A DNA stretch of 57,558 bases from CBFDCQ01 sp965603355 (lineage in GTDB: Bacteria > Hydrogenedentota > CAZGCA01 > CBFDCQ01): NCBI GenBank assembly GCA_965603355.1, contig CBFDCQ010000011.1, forward strand, positions 1 to 57,558, written 5' to 3'. The notes below the pieces were generated by a model. It made no database searches. It was not told the DNA's origin and worked only from the letters and a program-made list of their open reading frames with translations. Numbering within the stretch: the first letter of the stretch is position 1; each line of letters opens with the position of its first letter. The translations under genes and the position numbers were made by a program. Below are positions 34,551-42,434 of the stretch, piece after piece.

Positions 34551-34589
34551 TACTATTTTGCGGATGGAGGTCAATCTGAAACTGGAACC

Positions 34590-35939
34590 ATGAATGGAAG
34601 ATCGTTTCGCGGCGGCGTACATCCTGCAGGGCATAAAGGACTTACCGACAATAAACCGATCGAGAAGTGCACGCTCCCTGACAAGGTCGTCATACCGCTT
34701 CAACAGCACACCGGGGCACCTGCAAAACCGCTCGTCGAAGTCGGCGATAAGGTGCAGACCGGTCAAAAAATAGCCGATTCCACCGGGTTCATTTCAGCAG
34801 CCCATCACGCGTCCGTTTCCGGCGAGGTGACGCAGATCGCCGTCGCCCCACACCCGCTCGGCAGAAAGATGGTCGCCATCGAGATCGCATCCGACGGCAG
34901 CGACGAATGGATCGAGATGCCGACAGTAGGTCAAGAAGAACTCCCCGCGCTCTCGCCCGGGAAGATACGCGATATTGTCGCTCAAAACGGCATTGTGGGG
35001 CTTGGGGGAGCAGCGTTTCCCACGCACGTTAAACTGTCCCCTCCTCCGGACAAAAGGCTCGATCTGTACGTCCTGAACGGCGCCGAGTGCGAACCGTACT
35101 TGACGTGCGACGACAGACTCATGAGGGACCGCCCGCGTGACGTTGTGGCGGGTCTCAAGCTGCTCATGAAAGGCGTGGGCTTGACTCAAGCCATTATCGC
35201 GGTTGAATCCAACAAACCCGAAGCCGTCGCGGCGCTGAACCAAGAGGTGCTCAAAGAGCCCGGAATATCGCTCGAGGTGGTGAGGGTAAAATACCCTCAG
35301 GGAGCCGAGAAACAGTTGATCAGCGCGCTCACGGGGTGTGAGGTGCCCCCGGGAGGCTTGCCGATGGACGTCGGCGTCGCGATAAACAACGTCGGCACCG
35401 CGGTCGCCGTGGCGGACGCCGTGATTCGCGGCAAACCGCTCGTGGAACGCGCGATGACAGTTACCGGCCCGGCCGTTGCGGAGCCGAAGAACCTCCTTGT
35501 CCGGATTGGCACGCCGGTGTGGCATCTGATCGAGCAGTGCGGCGGGTTCAAAGAGCCGCCCGCCAAGCTGATCTCCGGCGGACCTATGATGGGTGTCGCC
35601 CAGTACTCGCTGGACGCGCCCGTGATCAAGGGCACCTCCGGCATAGTGGCGTTCACCCGGCACGAAACGGTGGAAGAATCTTATGAGCCGTGCATCAGGT
35701 GCGGTCAGTGCGTCGCCGTGTGCCCCATGAGACTCCTGCCCAGCGAGCTGGGTATACTGATCGAGAATTCCAGGTTTGTCGAGGCACAGGATACGAACCT
35801 CATGGACTGTATGGAGTGCGGGTCGTGCGTATACACGTGTCCGGCAAACCGACCGATGGTACAGTGGATAAAGTTCGCGAAAAGCGAGTTGAGAAAGATA
35901 GCAGCTAGGGAAAAGGCAAAGCAGGAACAGAGCGCTTAG
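34590..35939 (+). CDS. rnfC: RnfC, NADH-binding subunit of the Rnf complex
   Basis: A 449-residue cytoplasmic subunit that exchanges electrons with NAD+/NADH. SFRGGVHPAGHKGLT is the standard N-terminus, so the ATG at 34590 is right, although no Shine-Dalgarno is well placed. The flavin/NAD region shows GIVGLGGAAFPTHVKL and YVLNGAECEPYLTCDDRLM. Two [4Fe-4S] motifs follow, CIRCGQCVAVCP and CMECGSCVYTCP. It begins the operon rnfCDGEAB, in the gene order of clostridial and acetogen Rnf rather than the proteobacterial ABCDGE. Confidence 0.97.
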   Translation: MNGRSFRGGVHPAGHKGLTDNKPIEKCTLPDKVVIPLQQHTGAPAKPLVEVGDKVQTGQKIADSTGFISAAHHASVSGEVTQIAVAPHPLGRKMVAIEIASDGSDEWIEMPTVGQEELPALSPGKIRDIVAQNGIVGLGGAAFPTHVKLSPPPDKRLDLYVLNGAECEPYLTCDDRLMRDRPRDVVAGLKLLMKGVGLTQAIIAVESNKPEAVAALNQEVLKEPGISLEVVRVKYPQGAEKQLISALTGCEVPPGGLPMDVGVAINNVGTAVAVADAVIRGKPLVERAMTVTGPAVAEPKNLLVRIGTPVWHLIEQCGGFKEPPAKLISGGPMMGVAQYSLDAPVIKGTSGIVAFTRHETVEESYEPCIRCGQCVAVCPMRLLPSELGILIENSRFVEAQDTNLMDCMECGSCVYTCPANRPMVQWIKFAKSELRKIAAREKAKQEQSA

Positions 35940-35949
35940 GGAGAGAACG

Positions 35950-36960
35950 TTGCTGGAGCTCGAAAAACCGTTAGCGGTTTCGGTATCGCCGCATTTTCGC
36001 GGTACTGATACTGTACAGCGCGTGATGTTCGATGTCGTGCTCGCGCTGATACCCGCCGTTATCGCCGGAGTGTACTTCTTTGGCGCGCGGGCGCTCTGGA
36101 TAGTGCTCATTTCCGTGGCAGCCGCCGTCGGCACGGAAGCATTACTGCAGCGGCTGACGCGAAAACCGGTAACCGTTACGGATTGCAGCGCAATAATAAC
36201 GGGAATTCTGCTCGCGCTCAATTTGCCGCCGGCTGCGCCCTACTGGTTACCGGTGGCCGGGGCTGTAATCGCGATAGGTATCGCCAAGACCATCTTCGGT
36301 GGTCTCGGCAAGAACATATTCAACCCGGCGCTGATTGGCAGAGCGGTACTGATCGCGGCCTACCCGGTAGCGATGACCAAAGGGTGGCTCAAACCGTTGT
36401 GGTGGCAGGGACAGGGCTTTTTCACCAACGCGGTTGCGAACAGCCAGGGTGCAGCATTCGACGCCATAAGCTGCGCCACGCCGCTCGTGAAAGAGGGCAC
36501 GCCCGACCCATTCACCCTCGGCGACCTGCTCATTGGGAAAGTGGGCGGATGTATAGGCGAGACCTCAGCAATACTTATCATCATCGGCGGACTGTACCTT
36601 CTTGCGCGAAAACGCATACTCTGGCAGATGCCCGTGGCGTACATCGGCACTTTTGCCCTGTTAGCGGCGTTGTTCGGCGGAGCAAGGGGCCTGACCGTGG
36701 CAGAGGAAGTGTTTGCCGGCGGTTTGATGCTTGGGGCGTGGTTCATGGCGACCGATATGGTCACGAGCCCGCTGACCGGAAAAGGACAACTCATCGGCGG
36801 TATTCTGTGCGGTCTGCTCACCTTCGTCATTCGTCTCAAAGGAGGATATCCGGAGGGCGTGTCTTATTCCATCTTGATTATGAACATGACAACACCACTG
36901 ATCGACCGGTACACGAAGCCAAGCCGGTTTGGAGCAAAGCGAAGTGCAAAACACAGCTAG
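35950..36960 (+). CDS. rnfD: RnfD, membrane FMN-carrying subunit
   Basis: A 336-residue polytopic subunit with about nine to ten hydrophobic segments. It starts at TTG (35950), with GGAG 6 nt upstream, 10 bp after rnfC; no ATG occurs nearby in frame. Family features include VSPHFRGTDTVQRVMFDV, the conserved GGLGKNIFNPALIGRAVL, and SCATPLVKEG, where the covalent FMN is bound through Thr in the S(G/A)AT-type region (here DAISCATPL). It forms part of the ion-translocating membrane core. Confidence 0.96.
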   Translation: MLELEKPLAVSVSPHFRGTDTVQRVMFDVVLALIPAVIAGVYFFGARALWIVLISVAAAVGTEALLQRLTRKPVTVTDCSAIITGILLALNLPPAAPYWLPVAGAVIAIGIAKTIFGGLGKNIFNPALIGRAVLIAAYPVAMTKGWLKPLWWQGQGFFTNAVANSQGAAFDAISCATPLVKEGTPDPFTLGDLLIGKVGGCIGETSAILIIIGGLYLLARKRILWQMPVAYIGTFALLAALFGGARGLTVAEEVFAGGLMLGAWFMATDMVTSPLTGKGQLIGGILCGLLTFVIRLKGGYPEGVSYSILIMNMTTPLIDRYTKPSRFGAKRSAKHS

Positions 36961-37525
36961 ACTTGTCGTCGTTCTGGTAACAATTTGCGTAGTCGCCAGT
37001 GGATCGTTGGCGTTCGTCAACTCGCTTACCGCTGAACGAATCCAAATTAACGAGGAGAAGGAGACGCAGAGACTCTACGGCGAAGCTCTGGCGGGGCTCG
37101 GCAGGACCGTGGAGTTGAGCGAACCGAGACAAGTCGGCAACCTCGTATGTTATGAGGGCAGCGTGAACGGCGAACCGGTCGGAACCGCTTTCATCGTCAC
37201 AACCAACAAGGGATACGGGCCGCCTATCGAGATAATTGTGGCCGTCGACGCGGCCGGCGACAGGCTCGCAGGGGTCAGGATCAAGAAACACCAGGAAACG
37301 CCGGGGCTCGGAGCCAACATTGTCAAGGTGAGACCCGATGAGGACGAACCATGGTTCCTCAGACAGTTTAAAGATCTCACCTCAGACAGGATCCTTCTGA
37401 AACCCGCAGGGGAGATCGACGCCATTACCGCCGCGACAATCTCGTCCAGGGCGGTCGTGGACGCCGTGCGTGAAGGGTTTGAGGAATTCGCCCGCGCAAG
37501 AAGTGAGCTGGCGGGAGCGCAATAG
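36944..37525 (+). CDS. rnfG: RnfG, FMN-binding subunit
   Basis: A 193-residue subunit with one N-terminal membrane anchor (LVVVLVTICVVASGSLAFV) and a periplasmic FMN-binding domain. The covalent FMN site is in IDAITAATISSRAVVDAV, with the Thr of TAAT the acceptor by family analogy (usually SGAT). LAGVRIKKHQETPGLGANI is also typical. I choose the GTG at 36944, which has GGAG 9 nt upstream, over a TTG 15 bp earlier. It overlaps the end of rnfD by 17 bp. Confidence 0.95.
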   Translation: MQNTARLVVVLVTICVVASGSLAFVNSLTAERIQINEEKETQRLYGEALAGLGRTVELSEPRQVGNLVCYEGSVNGEPVGTAFIVTTNKGYGPPIEIIVAVDAAGDRLAGVRIKKHQETPGLGANIVKVRPDEDEPWFLRQFKDLTSDRILLKPAGEIDAITAATISSRAVVDAVREGFEEFARARSELAGAQ

Positions 37526-38128
37526 ATGGGACATATGCACGAGTTCACTAAAGGTATATGGAAAGAGAACCCTGTACTGCGTCTCATGCTCGGTCTATGC
37601 CCGACTCTGGCGGTCAGCACGGCCGTCGACAACGCGATCGGAATGGGGATCGCGTTCACGATAGTGCTCCTGGGCTCCAACGTCGTTATATCGCTCATTC
37701 GAGGTTTCATACCGAAACAGGTGCGAATACCGTGTTTCATAGTGGTGATCGCCACCTTCGTGACGATTATCGATCTGAGCATGCACGCGTTCCAGCCGAA
37801 GCTGCACGAAGCGCTCGGCATCTTCGTTCCCCTGATCGTCGTGAACTGTATAGTGCTGGGCAGAGCGGAAGCGTTCGCCTCGCGTAACTCGGTGTTCGCA
37901 TCCATATTGGACGCGCTGGGGATGGGCGTCGGGTTCACCCTCGCGCTGTTCGTGCTGGCGTTCGTCAGGGAACTCCTGGGAACCGGAATGGTGACACTTT
38001 TCGGCCATGCGATCGTCTCAAGACCGCTGTTGCAGCCGGCAATTGTCATGATACTTCCCCCGGGCGCTTTCGTGACGCTCGGGCTTATGATGGCTCTTAT
38101 GAACAAGATAGGCGAGAAGCGGACGTGA
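37526..38128 (+). CDS. rnfE: RnfE, membrane subunit
   Basis: A 200-residue integral membrane protein with about six helices. FTKGIWKENPVLRLMLGLCP is the family N-terminus, with GLCPTLAVSTAVDNAIGMG carrying the membrane Cys that, with RnfA, holds an intramembrane Fe centre in solved structures. The second half has FVPLIVVNCIVLGRAEAFA, containing the other Cys. It starts one base after the rnfG stop. Confidence 0.96.
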   Translation: MGHMHEFTKGIWKENPVLRLMLGLCPTLAVSTAVDNAIGMGIAFTIVLLGSNVVISLIRGFIPKQVRIPCFIVVIATFVTIIDLSMHAFQPKLHEALGIFVPLIVVNCIVLGRAEAFASRNSVFASILDALGMGVGFTLALFVLAFVRELLGTGMVTLFGHAIVSRPLLQPAIVMILPPGAFVTLGLMMALMNKIGEKRT

Positions 38129-38145
38129 AGAAAAGGGAAGAATAG

Positions 38146-38730
38146 ATGGAATTTCGTGAGATTTTGGTGATAATACTAGGCGCCGTCTTCATTAACAACT
38201 TTGTGCTGAACAGGTTCTTGGGAATATGCCCGTTTGTCGGTGTATCCAGGCAGATCGAGGCATCCATTGGAATGTCATTGGCGGTAGTCTTCGTCATGAC
38301 ACTTGCCGGCGCGGCAACCTGGTGCGTCAACAAGTACCTGCTCGTGCAGTTCGACGTGGAGTACCTCCAGACAGTCTCTTTCATACTCGTAATAGCGGCG
38401 TTGGTGCAGCTCGTGGAGATGTTCCTGCAGAAAACCAGCCCGGTGCTCTATTCAGCGCTGGGGATATATCTGCCATTGATAACCACCAACTGCGCCGTAT
38501 TAGGAGTAGCGGTGCTCAACATAAGGGAGGCTCGCACGTTCCTCGAAACCGTGATCTTCTCCGCGAGCGCCGCTGTGGGGTTCGGTATAGCGTTGATATT
38601 GATGGCTGGCATCCGTGAACGGCTGGAGTTGGTCGACTTGCCGAAGCCGTTCAGAGGCGCACCGATCGCTTTCATCGTGGCGGCGCTCATGGCCATCGCG
38701 TTCATGGGCTTCTCGGGCATGAAACTGTAA
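38146..38730 (+). CDS. rnfA: RnfA, membrane subunit
   Basis: A 194-residue integral membrane protein, homologous to RnfE but inverted in topology. NNFVLNRFLGICPFVGVSRQ carries the first conserved Cys and YLPLITTNCAVLGVAVLN the second. About six hydrophobic segments are visible. It follows rnfE by 17 bp with GGGAAG before the ATG. RnfA and RnfE together form the central conduit for electron transfer across the membrane. Confidence 0.96.
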   Translation: MEFREILVIILGAVFINNFVLNRFLGICPFVGVSRQIEASIGMSLAVVFVMTLAGAATWCVNKYLLVQFDVEYLQTVSFILVIAALVQLVEMFLQKTSPVLYSALGIYLPLITTNCAVLGVAVLNIREARTFLETVIFSASAAVGFGIALILMAGIRERLELVDLPKPFRGAPIAFIVAALMAIAFMGFSGMKL

Positions 38731-38797
38731 ACGGCATGGCCCGGTCTGCGGAGAATCGGGCTGTCGAACTTGAACATTGTGGAACTGAGCGGTTAGA

Positions 38798-39622
38798 ATG
38801 GATTTTGTGGGAATAGCATCAGCGGTAGGCATACTGGGCGGACTCGCGGCGCTTTTTGGCTTGGGACTCGGCGCTGCGTCCCGGAAGTTCGCCGTCCACG
38901 TTGAGCCTGAGGTTGAAGAGATACTCGAGGTGCTTTCCGGCGCCAACTGTGGCGCGTGCGGCTTCGCGGGCTGCAAGAGTTACGCTGAGGCCGTGGCGGC
39001 GGGAACCGTCGACGTGAACCAGTGCGTGCCGGGAGCTCAGGAGGTTGCGGACACCATCGCCCACATCATGGGCGTCGAATCGGGTAAGGTGGAAGAAAAA
39101 GTGGCCAAGATCCTGTGCCACGGCAACCGCGCGATCGCGGTGGATAACTTCTCGTACAGAGGAATACAGGACTGCCGCGCGGCCGCGCTCATGTTCGGAG
39201 GGCCGAAAGGTTGCGAGTACGGCTGTCTTACCCTGGGAACGTGTGCGCAAGTCTGCCCTTTTGGGGCCATTCAGCCAGGAGGTCCCGGCGAGATTCCCTA
39301 TATCGACCCGAATAAATGCACAAGTTGCGGCGTATGCGTGAGGGAGTGTCCCGTCAGCATTATCTCGCTGGTCCCGGCAAGCGCTAACGTGCATGTGGTG
39401 TGCAGTTCGCGTGCGAAGGGCAAACAGGTCAGAAAGGTATGTGAGATCGGGTGTATCGGCTGCGGCGCGTGCAAGAAGGTGTGCCCCGAGGACGCCGTCA
39501 TTCTCGAGAATAACCTTGCAACCATAGTCTATGATAAGTGCACGGAATGCGGCCTGTGCATCGAAAAGTGCCCGACAGACGCAATCGAAGGGTCTCTCGA
39601 AGAGAAGCGTGCCGCAGCATGA
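38798..39622 (+). CDS. rnfB: RnfB, multi-cluster ferredoxin-oxidising subunit
   Basis: A 274-residue subunit that accepts electrons from reduced ferredoxin. A short N-terminal membrane helix precedes the Fe-S domain GANCGACGFAGCKSYAEAV with a later Cys in VNQCVPG. The following ferredoxin domains include GTCAQVCPFGAI, CTSCGVCVRECPVSII, CIGCGACKKVCPEDAVI and CTECGLCIEKCPTDAI, so more clusters are present than in short proteobacterial RnfB. Long RnfB is typical of acetogens and Thermotoga. It closes the rnf operon, 67 bp after rnfA, with no clear terminator behind it. Confidence 0.96.
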   Translation: MDFVGIASAVGILGGLAALFGLGLGAASRKFAVHVEPEVEEILEVLSGANCGACGFAGCKSYAEAVAAGTVDVNQCVPGAQEVADTIAHIMGVESGKVEEKVAKILCHGNRAIAVDNFSYRGIQDCRAAALMFGGPKGCEYGCLTLGTCAQVCPFGAIQPGGPGEIPYIDPNKCTSCGVCVRECPVSIISLVPASANVHVVCSSRAKGKQVRKVCEIGCIGCGACKKVCPEDAVILENNLATIVYDKCTECGLCIEKCPTDAIEGSLEEKRAAA

Positions 39623-39639
39623 TCGGTTGGTTCGATAAG

Positions 39640-39669
39640 TTGGACTGTAGTGGACTCATGATGTAGAAT
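39640..39669 (+). promoter_or_regulatory. Possible promoter before the Ser/Thr kinase gene
   Basis: TTGGAC (39640-39645), 18 nt, TAGAAT (39664-39669). Only about 20 nt separate it from the ATG at 39692. A weak call. Without it the kinase would be read through from rnf. Confidence 0.35.
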
Positions 39670-39691
39670 AGAAGCAGGTGGTGATGCAAAG

Positions 39692-40543
39692 ATGGAAATA
39701 GAAAAGGTAGGAAGGTACGAGATCATCGCCCCGATAGGCTCCGGGGGGATGGGTACGGTGTATAAAGCGATCGATAGAGAGAGAGATGAAACGATCGCGA
39801 TCAAGGTTCTTTTCCGACGGTACGACGTTGACAAGAAAAGGCGGAAAAAGGACTACCTTGGACGCGAGATCCTTATCACGTCCGGCCTCGAGCACCAGAA
39901 CATAGTCAAGATCTTTCCGGAGATCCTTGAGGCGCCCGACAACGAGGGGTTTCTGAGACGATGTCTATTGATGGAGTACATCGACGGGCACAACCTGCGG
40001 AAGCACATACGGGATAAGGACCTCTCGTGGGAAGCGGAGGTCGACCTTTGTCTGGACATATGTACCGGCCTTGATTACCTTCATCAGAATAACGTTGTGC
40101 ACAGGGACGTCAAGCCGGAGAACTTTCTAATCTCGCGCGACGGCGGCCAGGTGAAGATAGCCGATTTCGGGCTGTCAAAAAGGCAGCGTTCCTGGCTCTT
40201 TGGCGACAGGCGGGAAACGGGCGGAACCCGAAAATATATGTCGCCGGAACAGCTCGGGAACAAACCGCTGGATGCAAGGTCGGACATCTTTTCGTTTGGA
40301 ATAACGATGTACGAGTTGTTCACCGGAAGACATCCGGCTCCAGGCCCGAAGCCGGAAGATATGTTGAGGCAGTTGGCCAGCAAGTCGTATAAGTTCGAGC
40401 GTCCCTCGAAGATGGACTCGAGCGTGCCGCGGAATCTTGATCGAGTGGTCTTGAAAGCTCTGAAGAAGAAACCCACATCCAGATACCGATCGGTGACCGA
40501 GATGATACTGGACCTCAGAAGGCTAAGGGAGAAAAGGTTCTGA
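39692..40543 (+). CDS. Soluble Hanks-type Ser/Thr protein kinase
   Basis: A 283-residue kinase domain with no membrane segment or sensor domain. The Gly loop GSGGMG is at 16-21, the catalytic Lys in TIAIKVL (K38), the alpha-C Glu in GREILITSGLEHQN (E59), HRDVKPEN at 137-144, DFG at 158-160 and SPE (for APE) at 184-186. All catalytic residues are present, and the RD motif suggests activation by loop phosphorylation. Its stop overlaps the start of the L,D-transpeptidase gene (TGATG), which points to co-translation and possibly to control of cell-wall work. AGGTGG precedes the ATG. Confidence 0.93.
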   Translation: MEIEKVGRYEIIAPIGSGGMGTVYKAIDRERDETIAIKVLFRRYDVDKKRRKKDYLGREILITSGLEHQNIVKIFPEILEAPDNEGFLRRCLLMEYIDGHNLRKHIRDKDLSWEAEVDLCLDICTGLDYLHQNNVVHRDVKPENFLISRDGGQVKIADFGLSKRQRSWLFGDRRETGGTRKYMSPEQLGNKPLDARSDIFSFGITMYELFTGRHPAPGPKPEDMLRQLASKSYKFERPSKMDSSVPRNLDRVVLKALKKKPTSRYRSVTEMILDLRRLREKRF

Positions 40544-41766
40544 TGGGACAAGAAATGCCGTTACGCCCGAAGCGGATACATCGGAGGAAGAAGGGGTTCG
40601 GAAAAAGAGCGCAGATGGTGCTGGTGTACGTGCTCGTTCTCGTTGTTCTCGGCGGTGCAGTGTTTGGGTTGTCTAAAGCGATACGGTCGCGGGCGGCGGC
40701 AAACCTCGCCAGCCAGTATTCTTTGGGAAAAACCCTCTTTGATGACGAGAAATACGCTGAGGCCGCACAGGTGTTTCTCCCTCTGGTTCGCAGCAAGAGC
40801 AACTCGCAATACGTGGAGGATGCACTCAGAAAGCTCGGACAGATAGAGGAGAACGAGGGCAGGTACGAGCAGGCGCGACCGTACTGGCAAAGGTTGGCGG
40901 AAGAGTACGCCGCTCCTCTCACTGTCCGTGAGGCGACATACCATATAGGGCTGTGCCTCGAGAAGGAAGACACGCAGCGGTCGATGGCGGAGGAGATTTA
41001 CAACAGGGCCGTCTCGCTCGATCCCGGCGGGATGTACGCGGTGATGGCGACCTCCGGTCTGGGACGGTTGGCGGAATCGGATGGGAGATTGACTGAAGCG
41101 CGCGATCTGTACAGAAAAGCGTACCACATGGCGAAACAGGGTTCGCCGGAAAGCAAGGAAGCCGTGGATCTGCTCGGTGACGCGAACGTCAGGATTATCT
41201 TTTCGGGCAGGAAAACCGAGGATTCAATGTTGTATACCGTGAAATCGGGCGATACGGTCAGCAGCATAGGCGCAAAATTCAACACTACGCAGGCGCTGAT
41301 ACTGAGGGCTAACGGACTTCAGCAGGGTCCTTCGCTTCGTATAAACAAGACCCTGAAGATCAGCCAGAAAAAGTTTACCATCGTTGTCGACATATCGGAT
41401 TTCACGCTGACACTGCACGAGAACGGCGACGTGTTCAAGGTGTACGCCGTCGGGCTCGGCAAGCCCGAAAATCCCACAGCTCCGGGCACGTATGAGATCA
41501 AGAATAAGATGGTGAACCCGAGGTGGTACAGCCCTTCCGGCAAGGTTTATCCACCACTAGACCCGGAGAACGAGCTCGGGACGAGATGGATGGGGTTGAA
41601 ACCGATTGGACCGGATCTCCCGTCAGATCTCGGGATCCATGGCACGATCGACCCATCCTCCGTCGGGCTGGCGTCCTCGCGGGGCTGCCCGAGGATGTAT
41701 CCGGCAGATGCAGAGGAACTTTTCGACCTGGTTACCCTTGGCACCCCCGTCACGATCGTGGAATGA
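40543..41766 (+). CDS. TPR-LysM-L,D-transpeptidase
   Basis: A 407-residue envelope enzyme. A basic cytoplasmic tail (residues 1-24) leads to one membrane helix (25-45), then TPR-like helices (55-210), a LysM peptidoglycan-binding domain (230-273, YTVKSGDTVSSIGAKFN), and a YkuD transpeptidase domain (277-405). The active site is IHGTIDPSSVGLASSRGCPR, with H366 and C382; the usual SHGC is SRGC here. It should form 3-3 cross-links or attach proteins to peptidoglycan. The kinase gene overlaps its start, and the siroheme gene overlaps its stop, so three functions share one transcript. Confidence 0.92.
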   Translation: MGQEMPLRPKRIHRRKKGFGKRAQMVLVYVLVLVVLGGAVFGLSKAIRSRAAANLASQYSLGKTLFDDEKYAEAAQVFLPLVRSKSNSQYVEDALRKLGQIEENEGRYEQARPYWQRLAEEYAAPLTVREATYHIGLCLEKEDTQRSMAEEIYNRAVSLDPGGMYAVMATSGLGRLAESDGRLTEARDLYRKAYHMAKQGSPESKEAVDLLGDANVRIIFSGRKTEDSMLYTVKSGDTVSSIGAKFNTTQALILRANGLQQGPSLRINKTLKISQKKFTIVVDISDFTLTLHENGDVFKVYAVGLGKPENPTAPGTYEIKNKMVNPRWYSPSGKVYPPLDPENELGTRWMGLKPIGPDLPSDLGIHGTIDPSSVGLASSRGCPRMYPADAEELFDLVTLGTPVTIVE

Positions 41767-42419
41767 CAATCGTGAAAACTGATCCGGCCTACTATCCTGT
41801 CTGCCTCAGCACAAAGGGGAAACGGTGCCTCATCGTCGGCGGCGGCGAGGTCGCGGCAAGAAAGGCCGGCTCACTGGTCGAGGCGGGCGCCGACGTTGTC
41901 GTCGTGTCGCCGGACCTGTGTAACACCTTATCCGAACGAGCGGACATAACCGTTCTGCAGAAACCGTGGGACGAGCGTGACCTTGACGACGCGTTTCTCG
42001 TGATAGCCGCCACCAACGACCGGGCGCTCAACGAGAAAATAGCCGGTGCCGCACGTCGCAGGCGTGTGCTCTGCAACGTCGTCGACGACGCGAGTCTGAG
42101 CGATTTCATAGTGCCGGCATCGGTGCGTCGAGGTGCCCTTCTCGTGTCCGTTTCCACGAGCGGCGCGTTGCCGGCTCTTGCCCGTAAAACCAGGGAAAAT
42201 CTCGAGAAACAGTTCGGACAGGAGTATGCTGACTATCTGGACATTGTCGGGCAAATGAGAGAGAATATCATCAGAGACGTACCGGACGAGACTGCGCGAC
42301 GTGAAATATTTCGCAAACTGGCCGACCCGCAGCTCGTCATGATGATTAAGGACAGAGGCAGAGAAGCCGTGATAGGGGAGATAGAGAGGATCGTGCGCGA
42401 GGTAGTACCCGGGCACTAA
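41763..42419 (+). CDS. Precorrin-2 dehydrogenase / sirohydrochlorin ferrochelatase (CysG N-terminal type)
   Basis: A 218-residue enzyme that oxidises precorrin-2 to sirohydrochlorin with NAD+, and may insert iron to give siroheme. The Rossmann motif GKRCLIVGGGEVAARKAGSL is followed by VIAATNDRALNEKI, then CNVVDDASLSDFIVPASVRR and the start of the dimer domain VSVSTSGALPALARKTRENL. The ATG at 41763 overlaps the transpeptidase stop by 4 bp. No methyltransferase domain is fused; that activity is in the cobA-hemD gene downstream. Common names are sirC, ylnF or met8-like. Confidence 0.93.
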   Translation: MTIVKTDPAYYPVCLSTKGKRCLIVGGGEVAARKAGSLVEAGADVVVVSPDLCNTLSERADITVLQKPWDERDLDDAFLVIAATNDRALNEKIAGAARRRRVLCNVVDDASLSDFIVPASVRRGALLVSVSTSGALPALARKTRENLEKQFGQEYADYLDIVGQMRENIIRDVPDETARREIFRKLADPQLVMMIKDRGREAVIGEIERIVREVVPGH

Positions 42420-42434
42420 CCTCTCCAAACGAGA

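Larger units (their letters stand above)
34111..34589. other. Divergent intergenic region between the S74 gene and rnfC
   Basis: About 480 bp with no supported gene. It holds the rnf promoter (34463-34491), a GC hairpin (34535-34550), and a 9-codon open frame (34564-34593) whose stop overlaps the rnfC ATG. The minus-strand promoter of the S74 gene should lie here too, but I find no convincing boxes; a T-rich stretch near 34175 is the only candidate. Confidence 0.5.
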
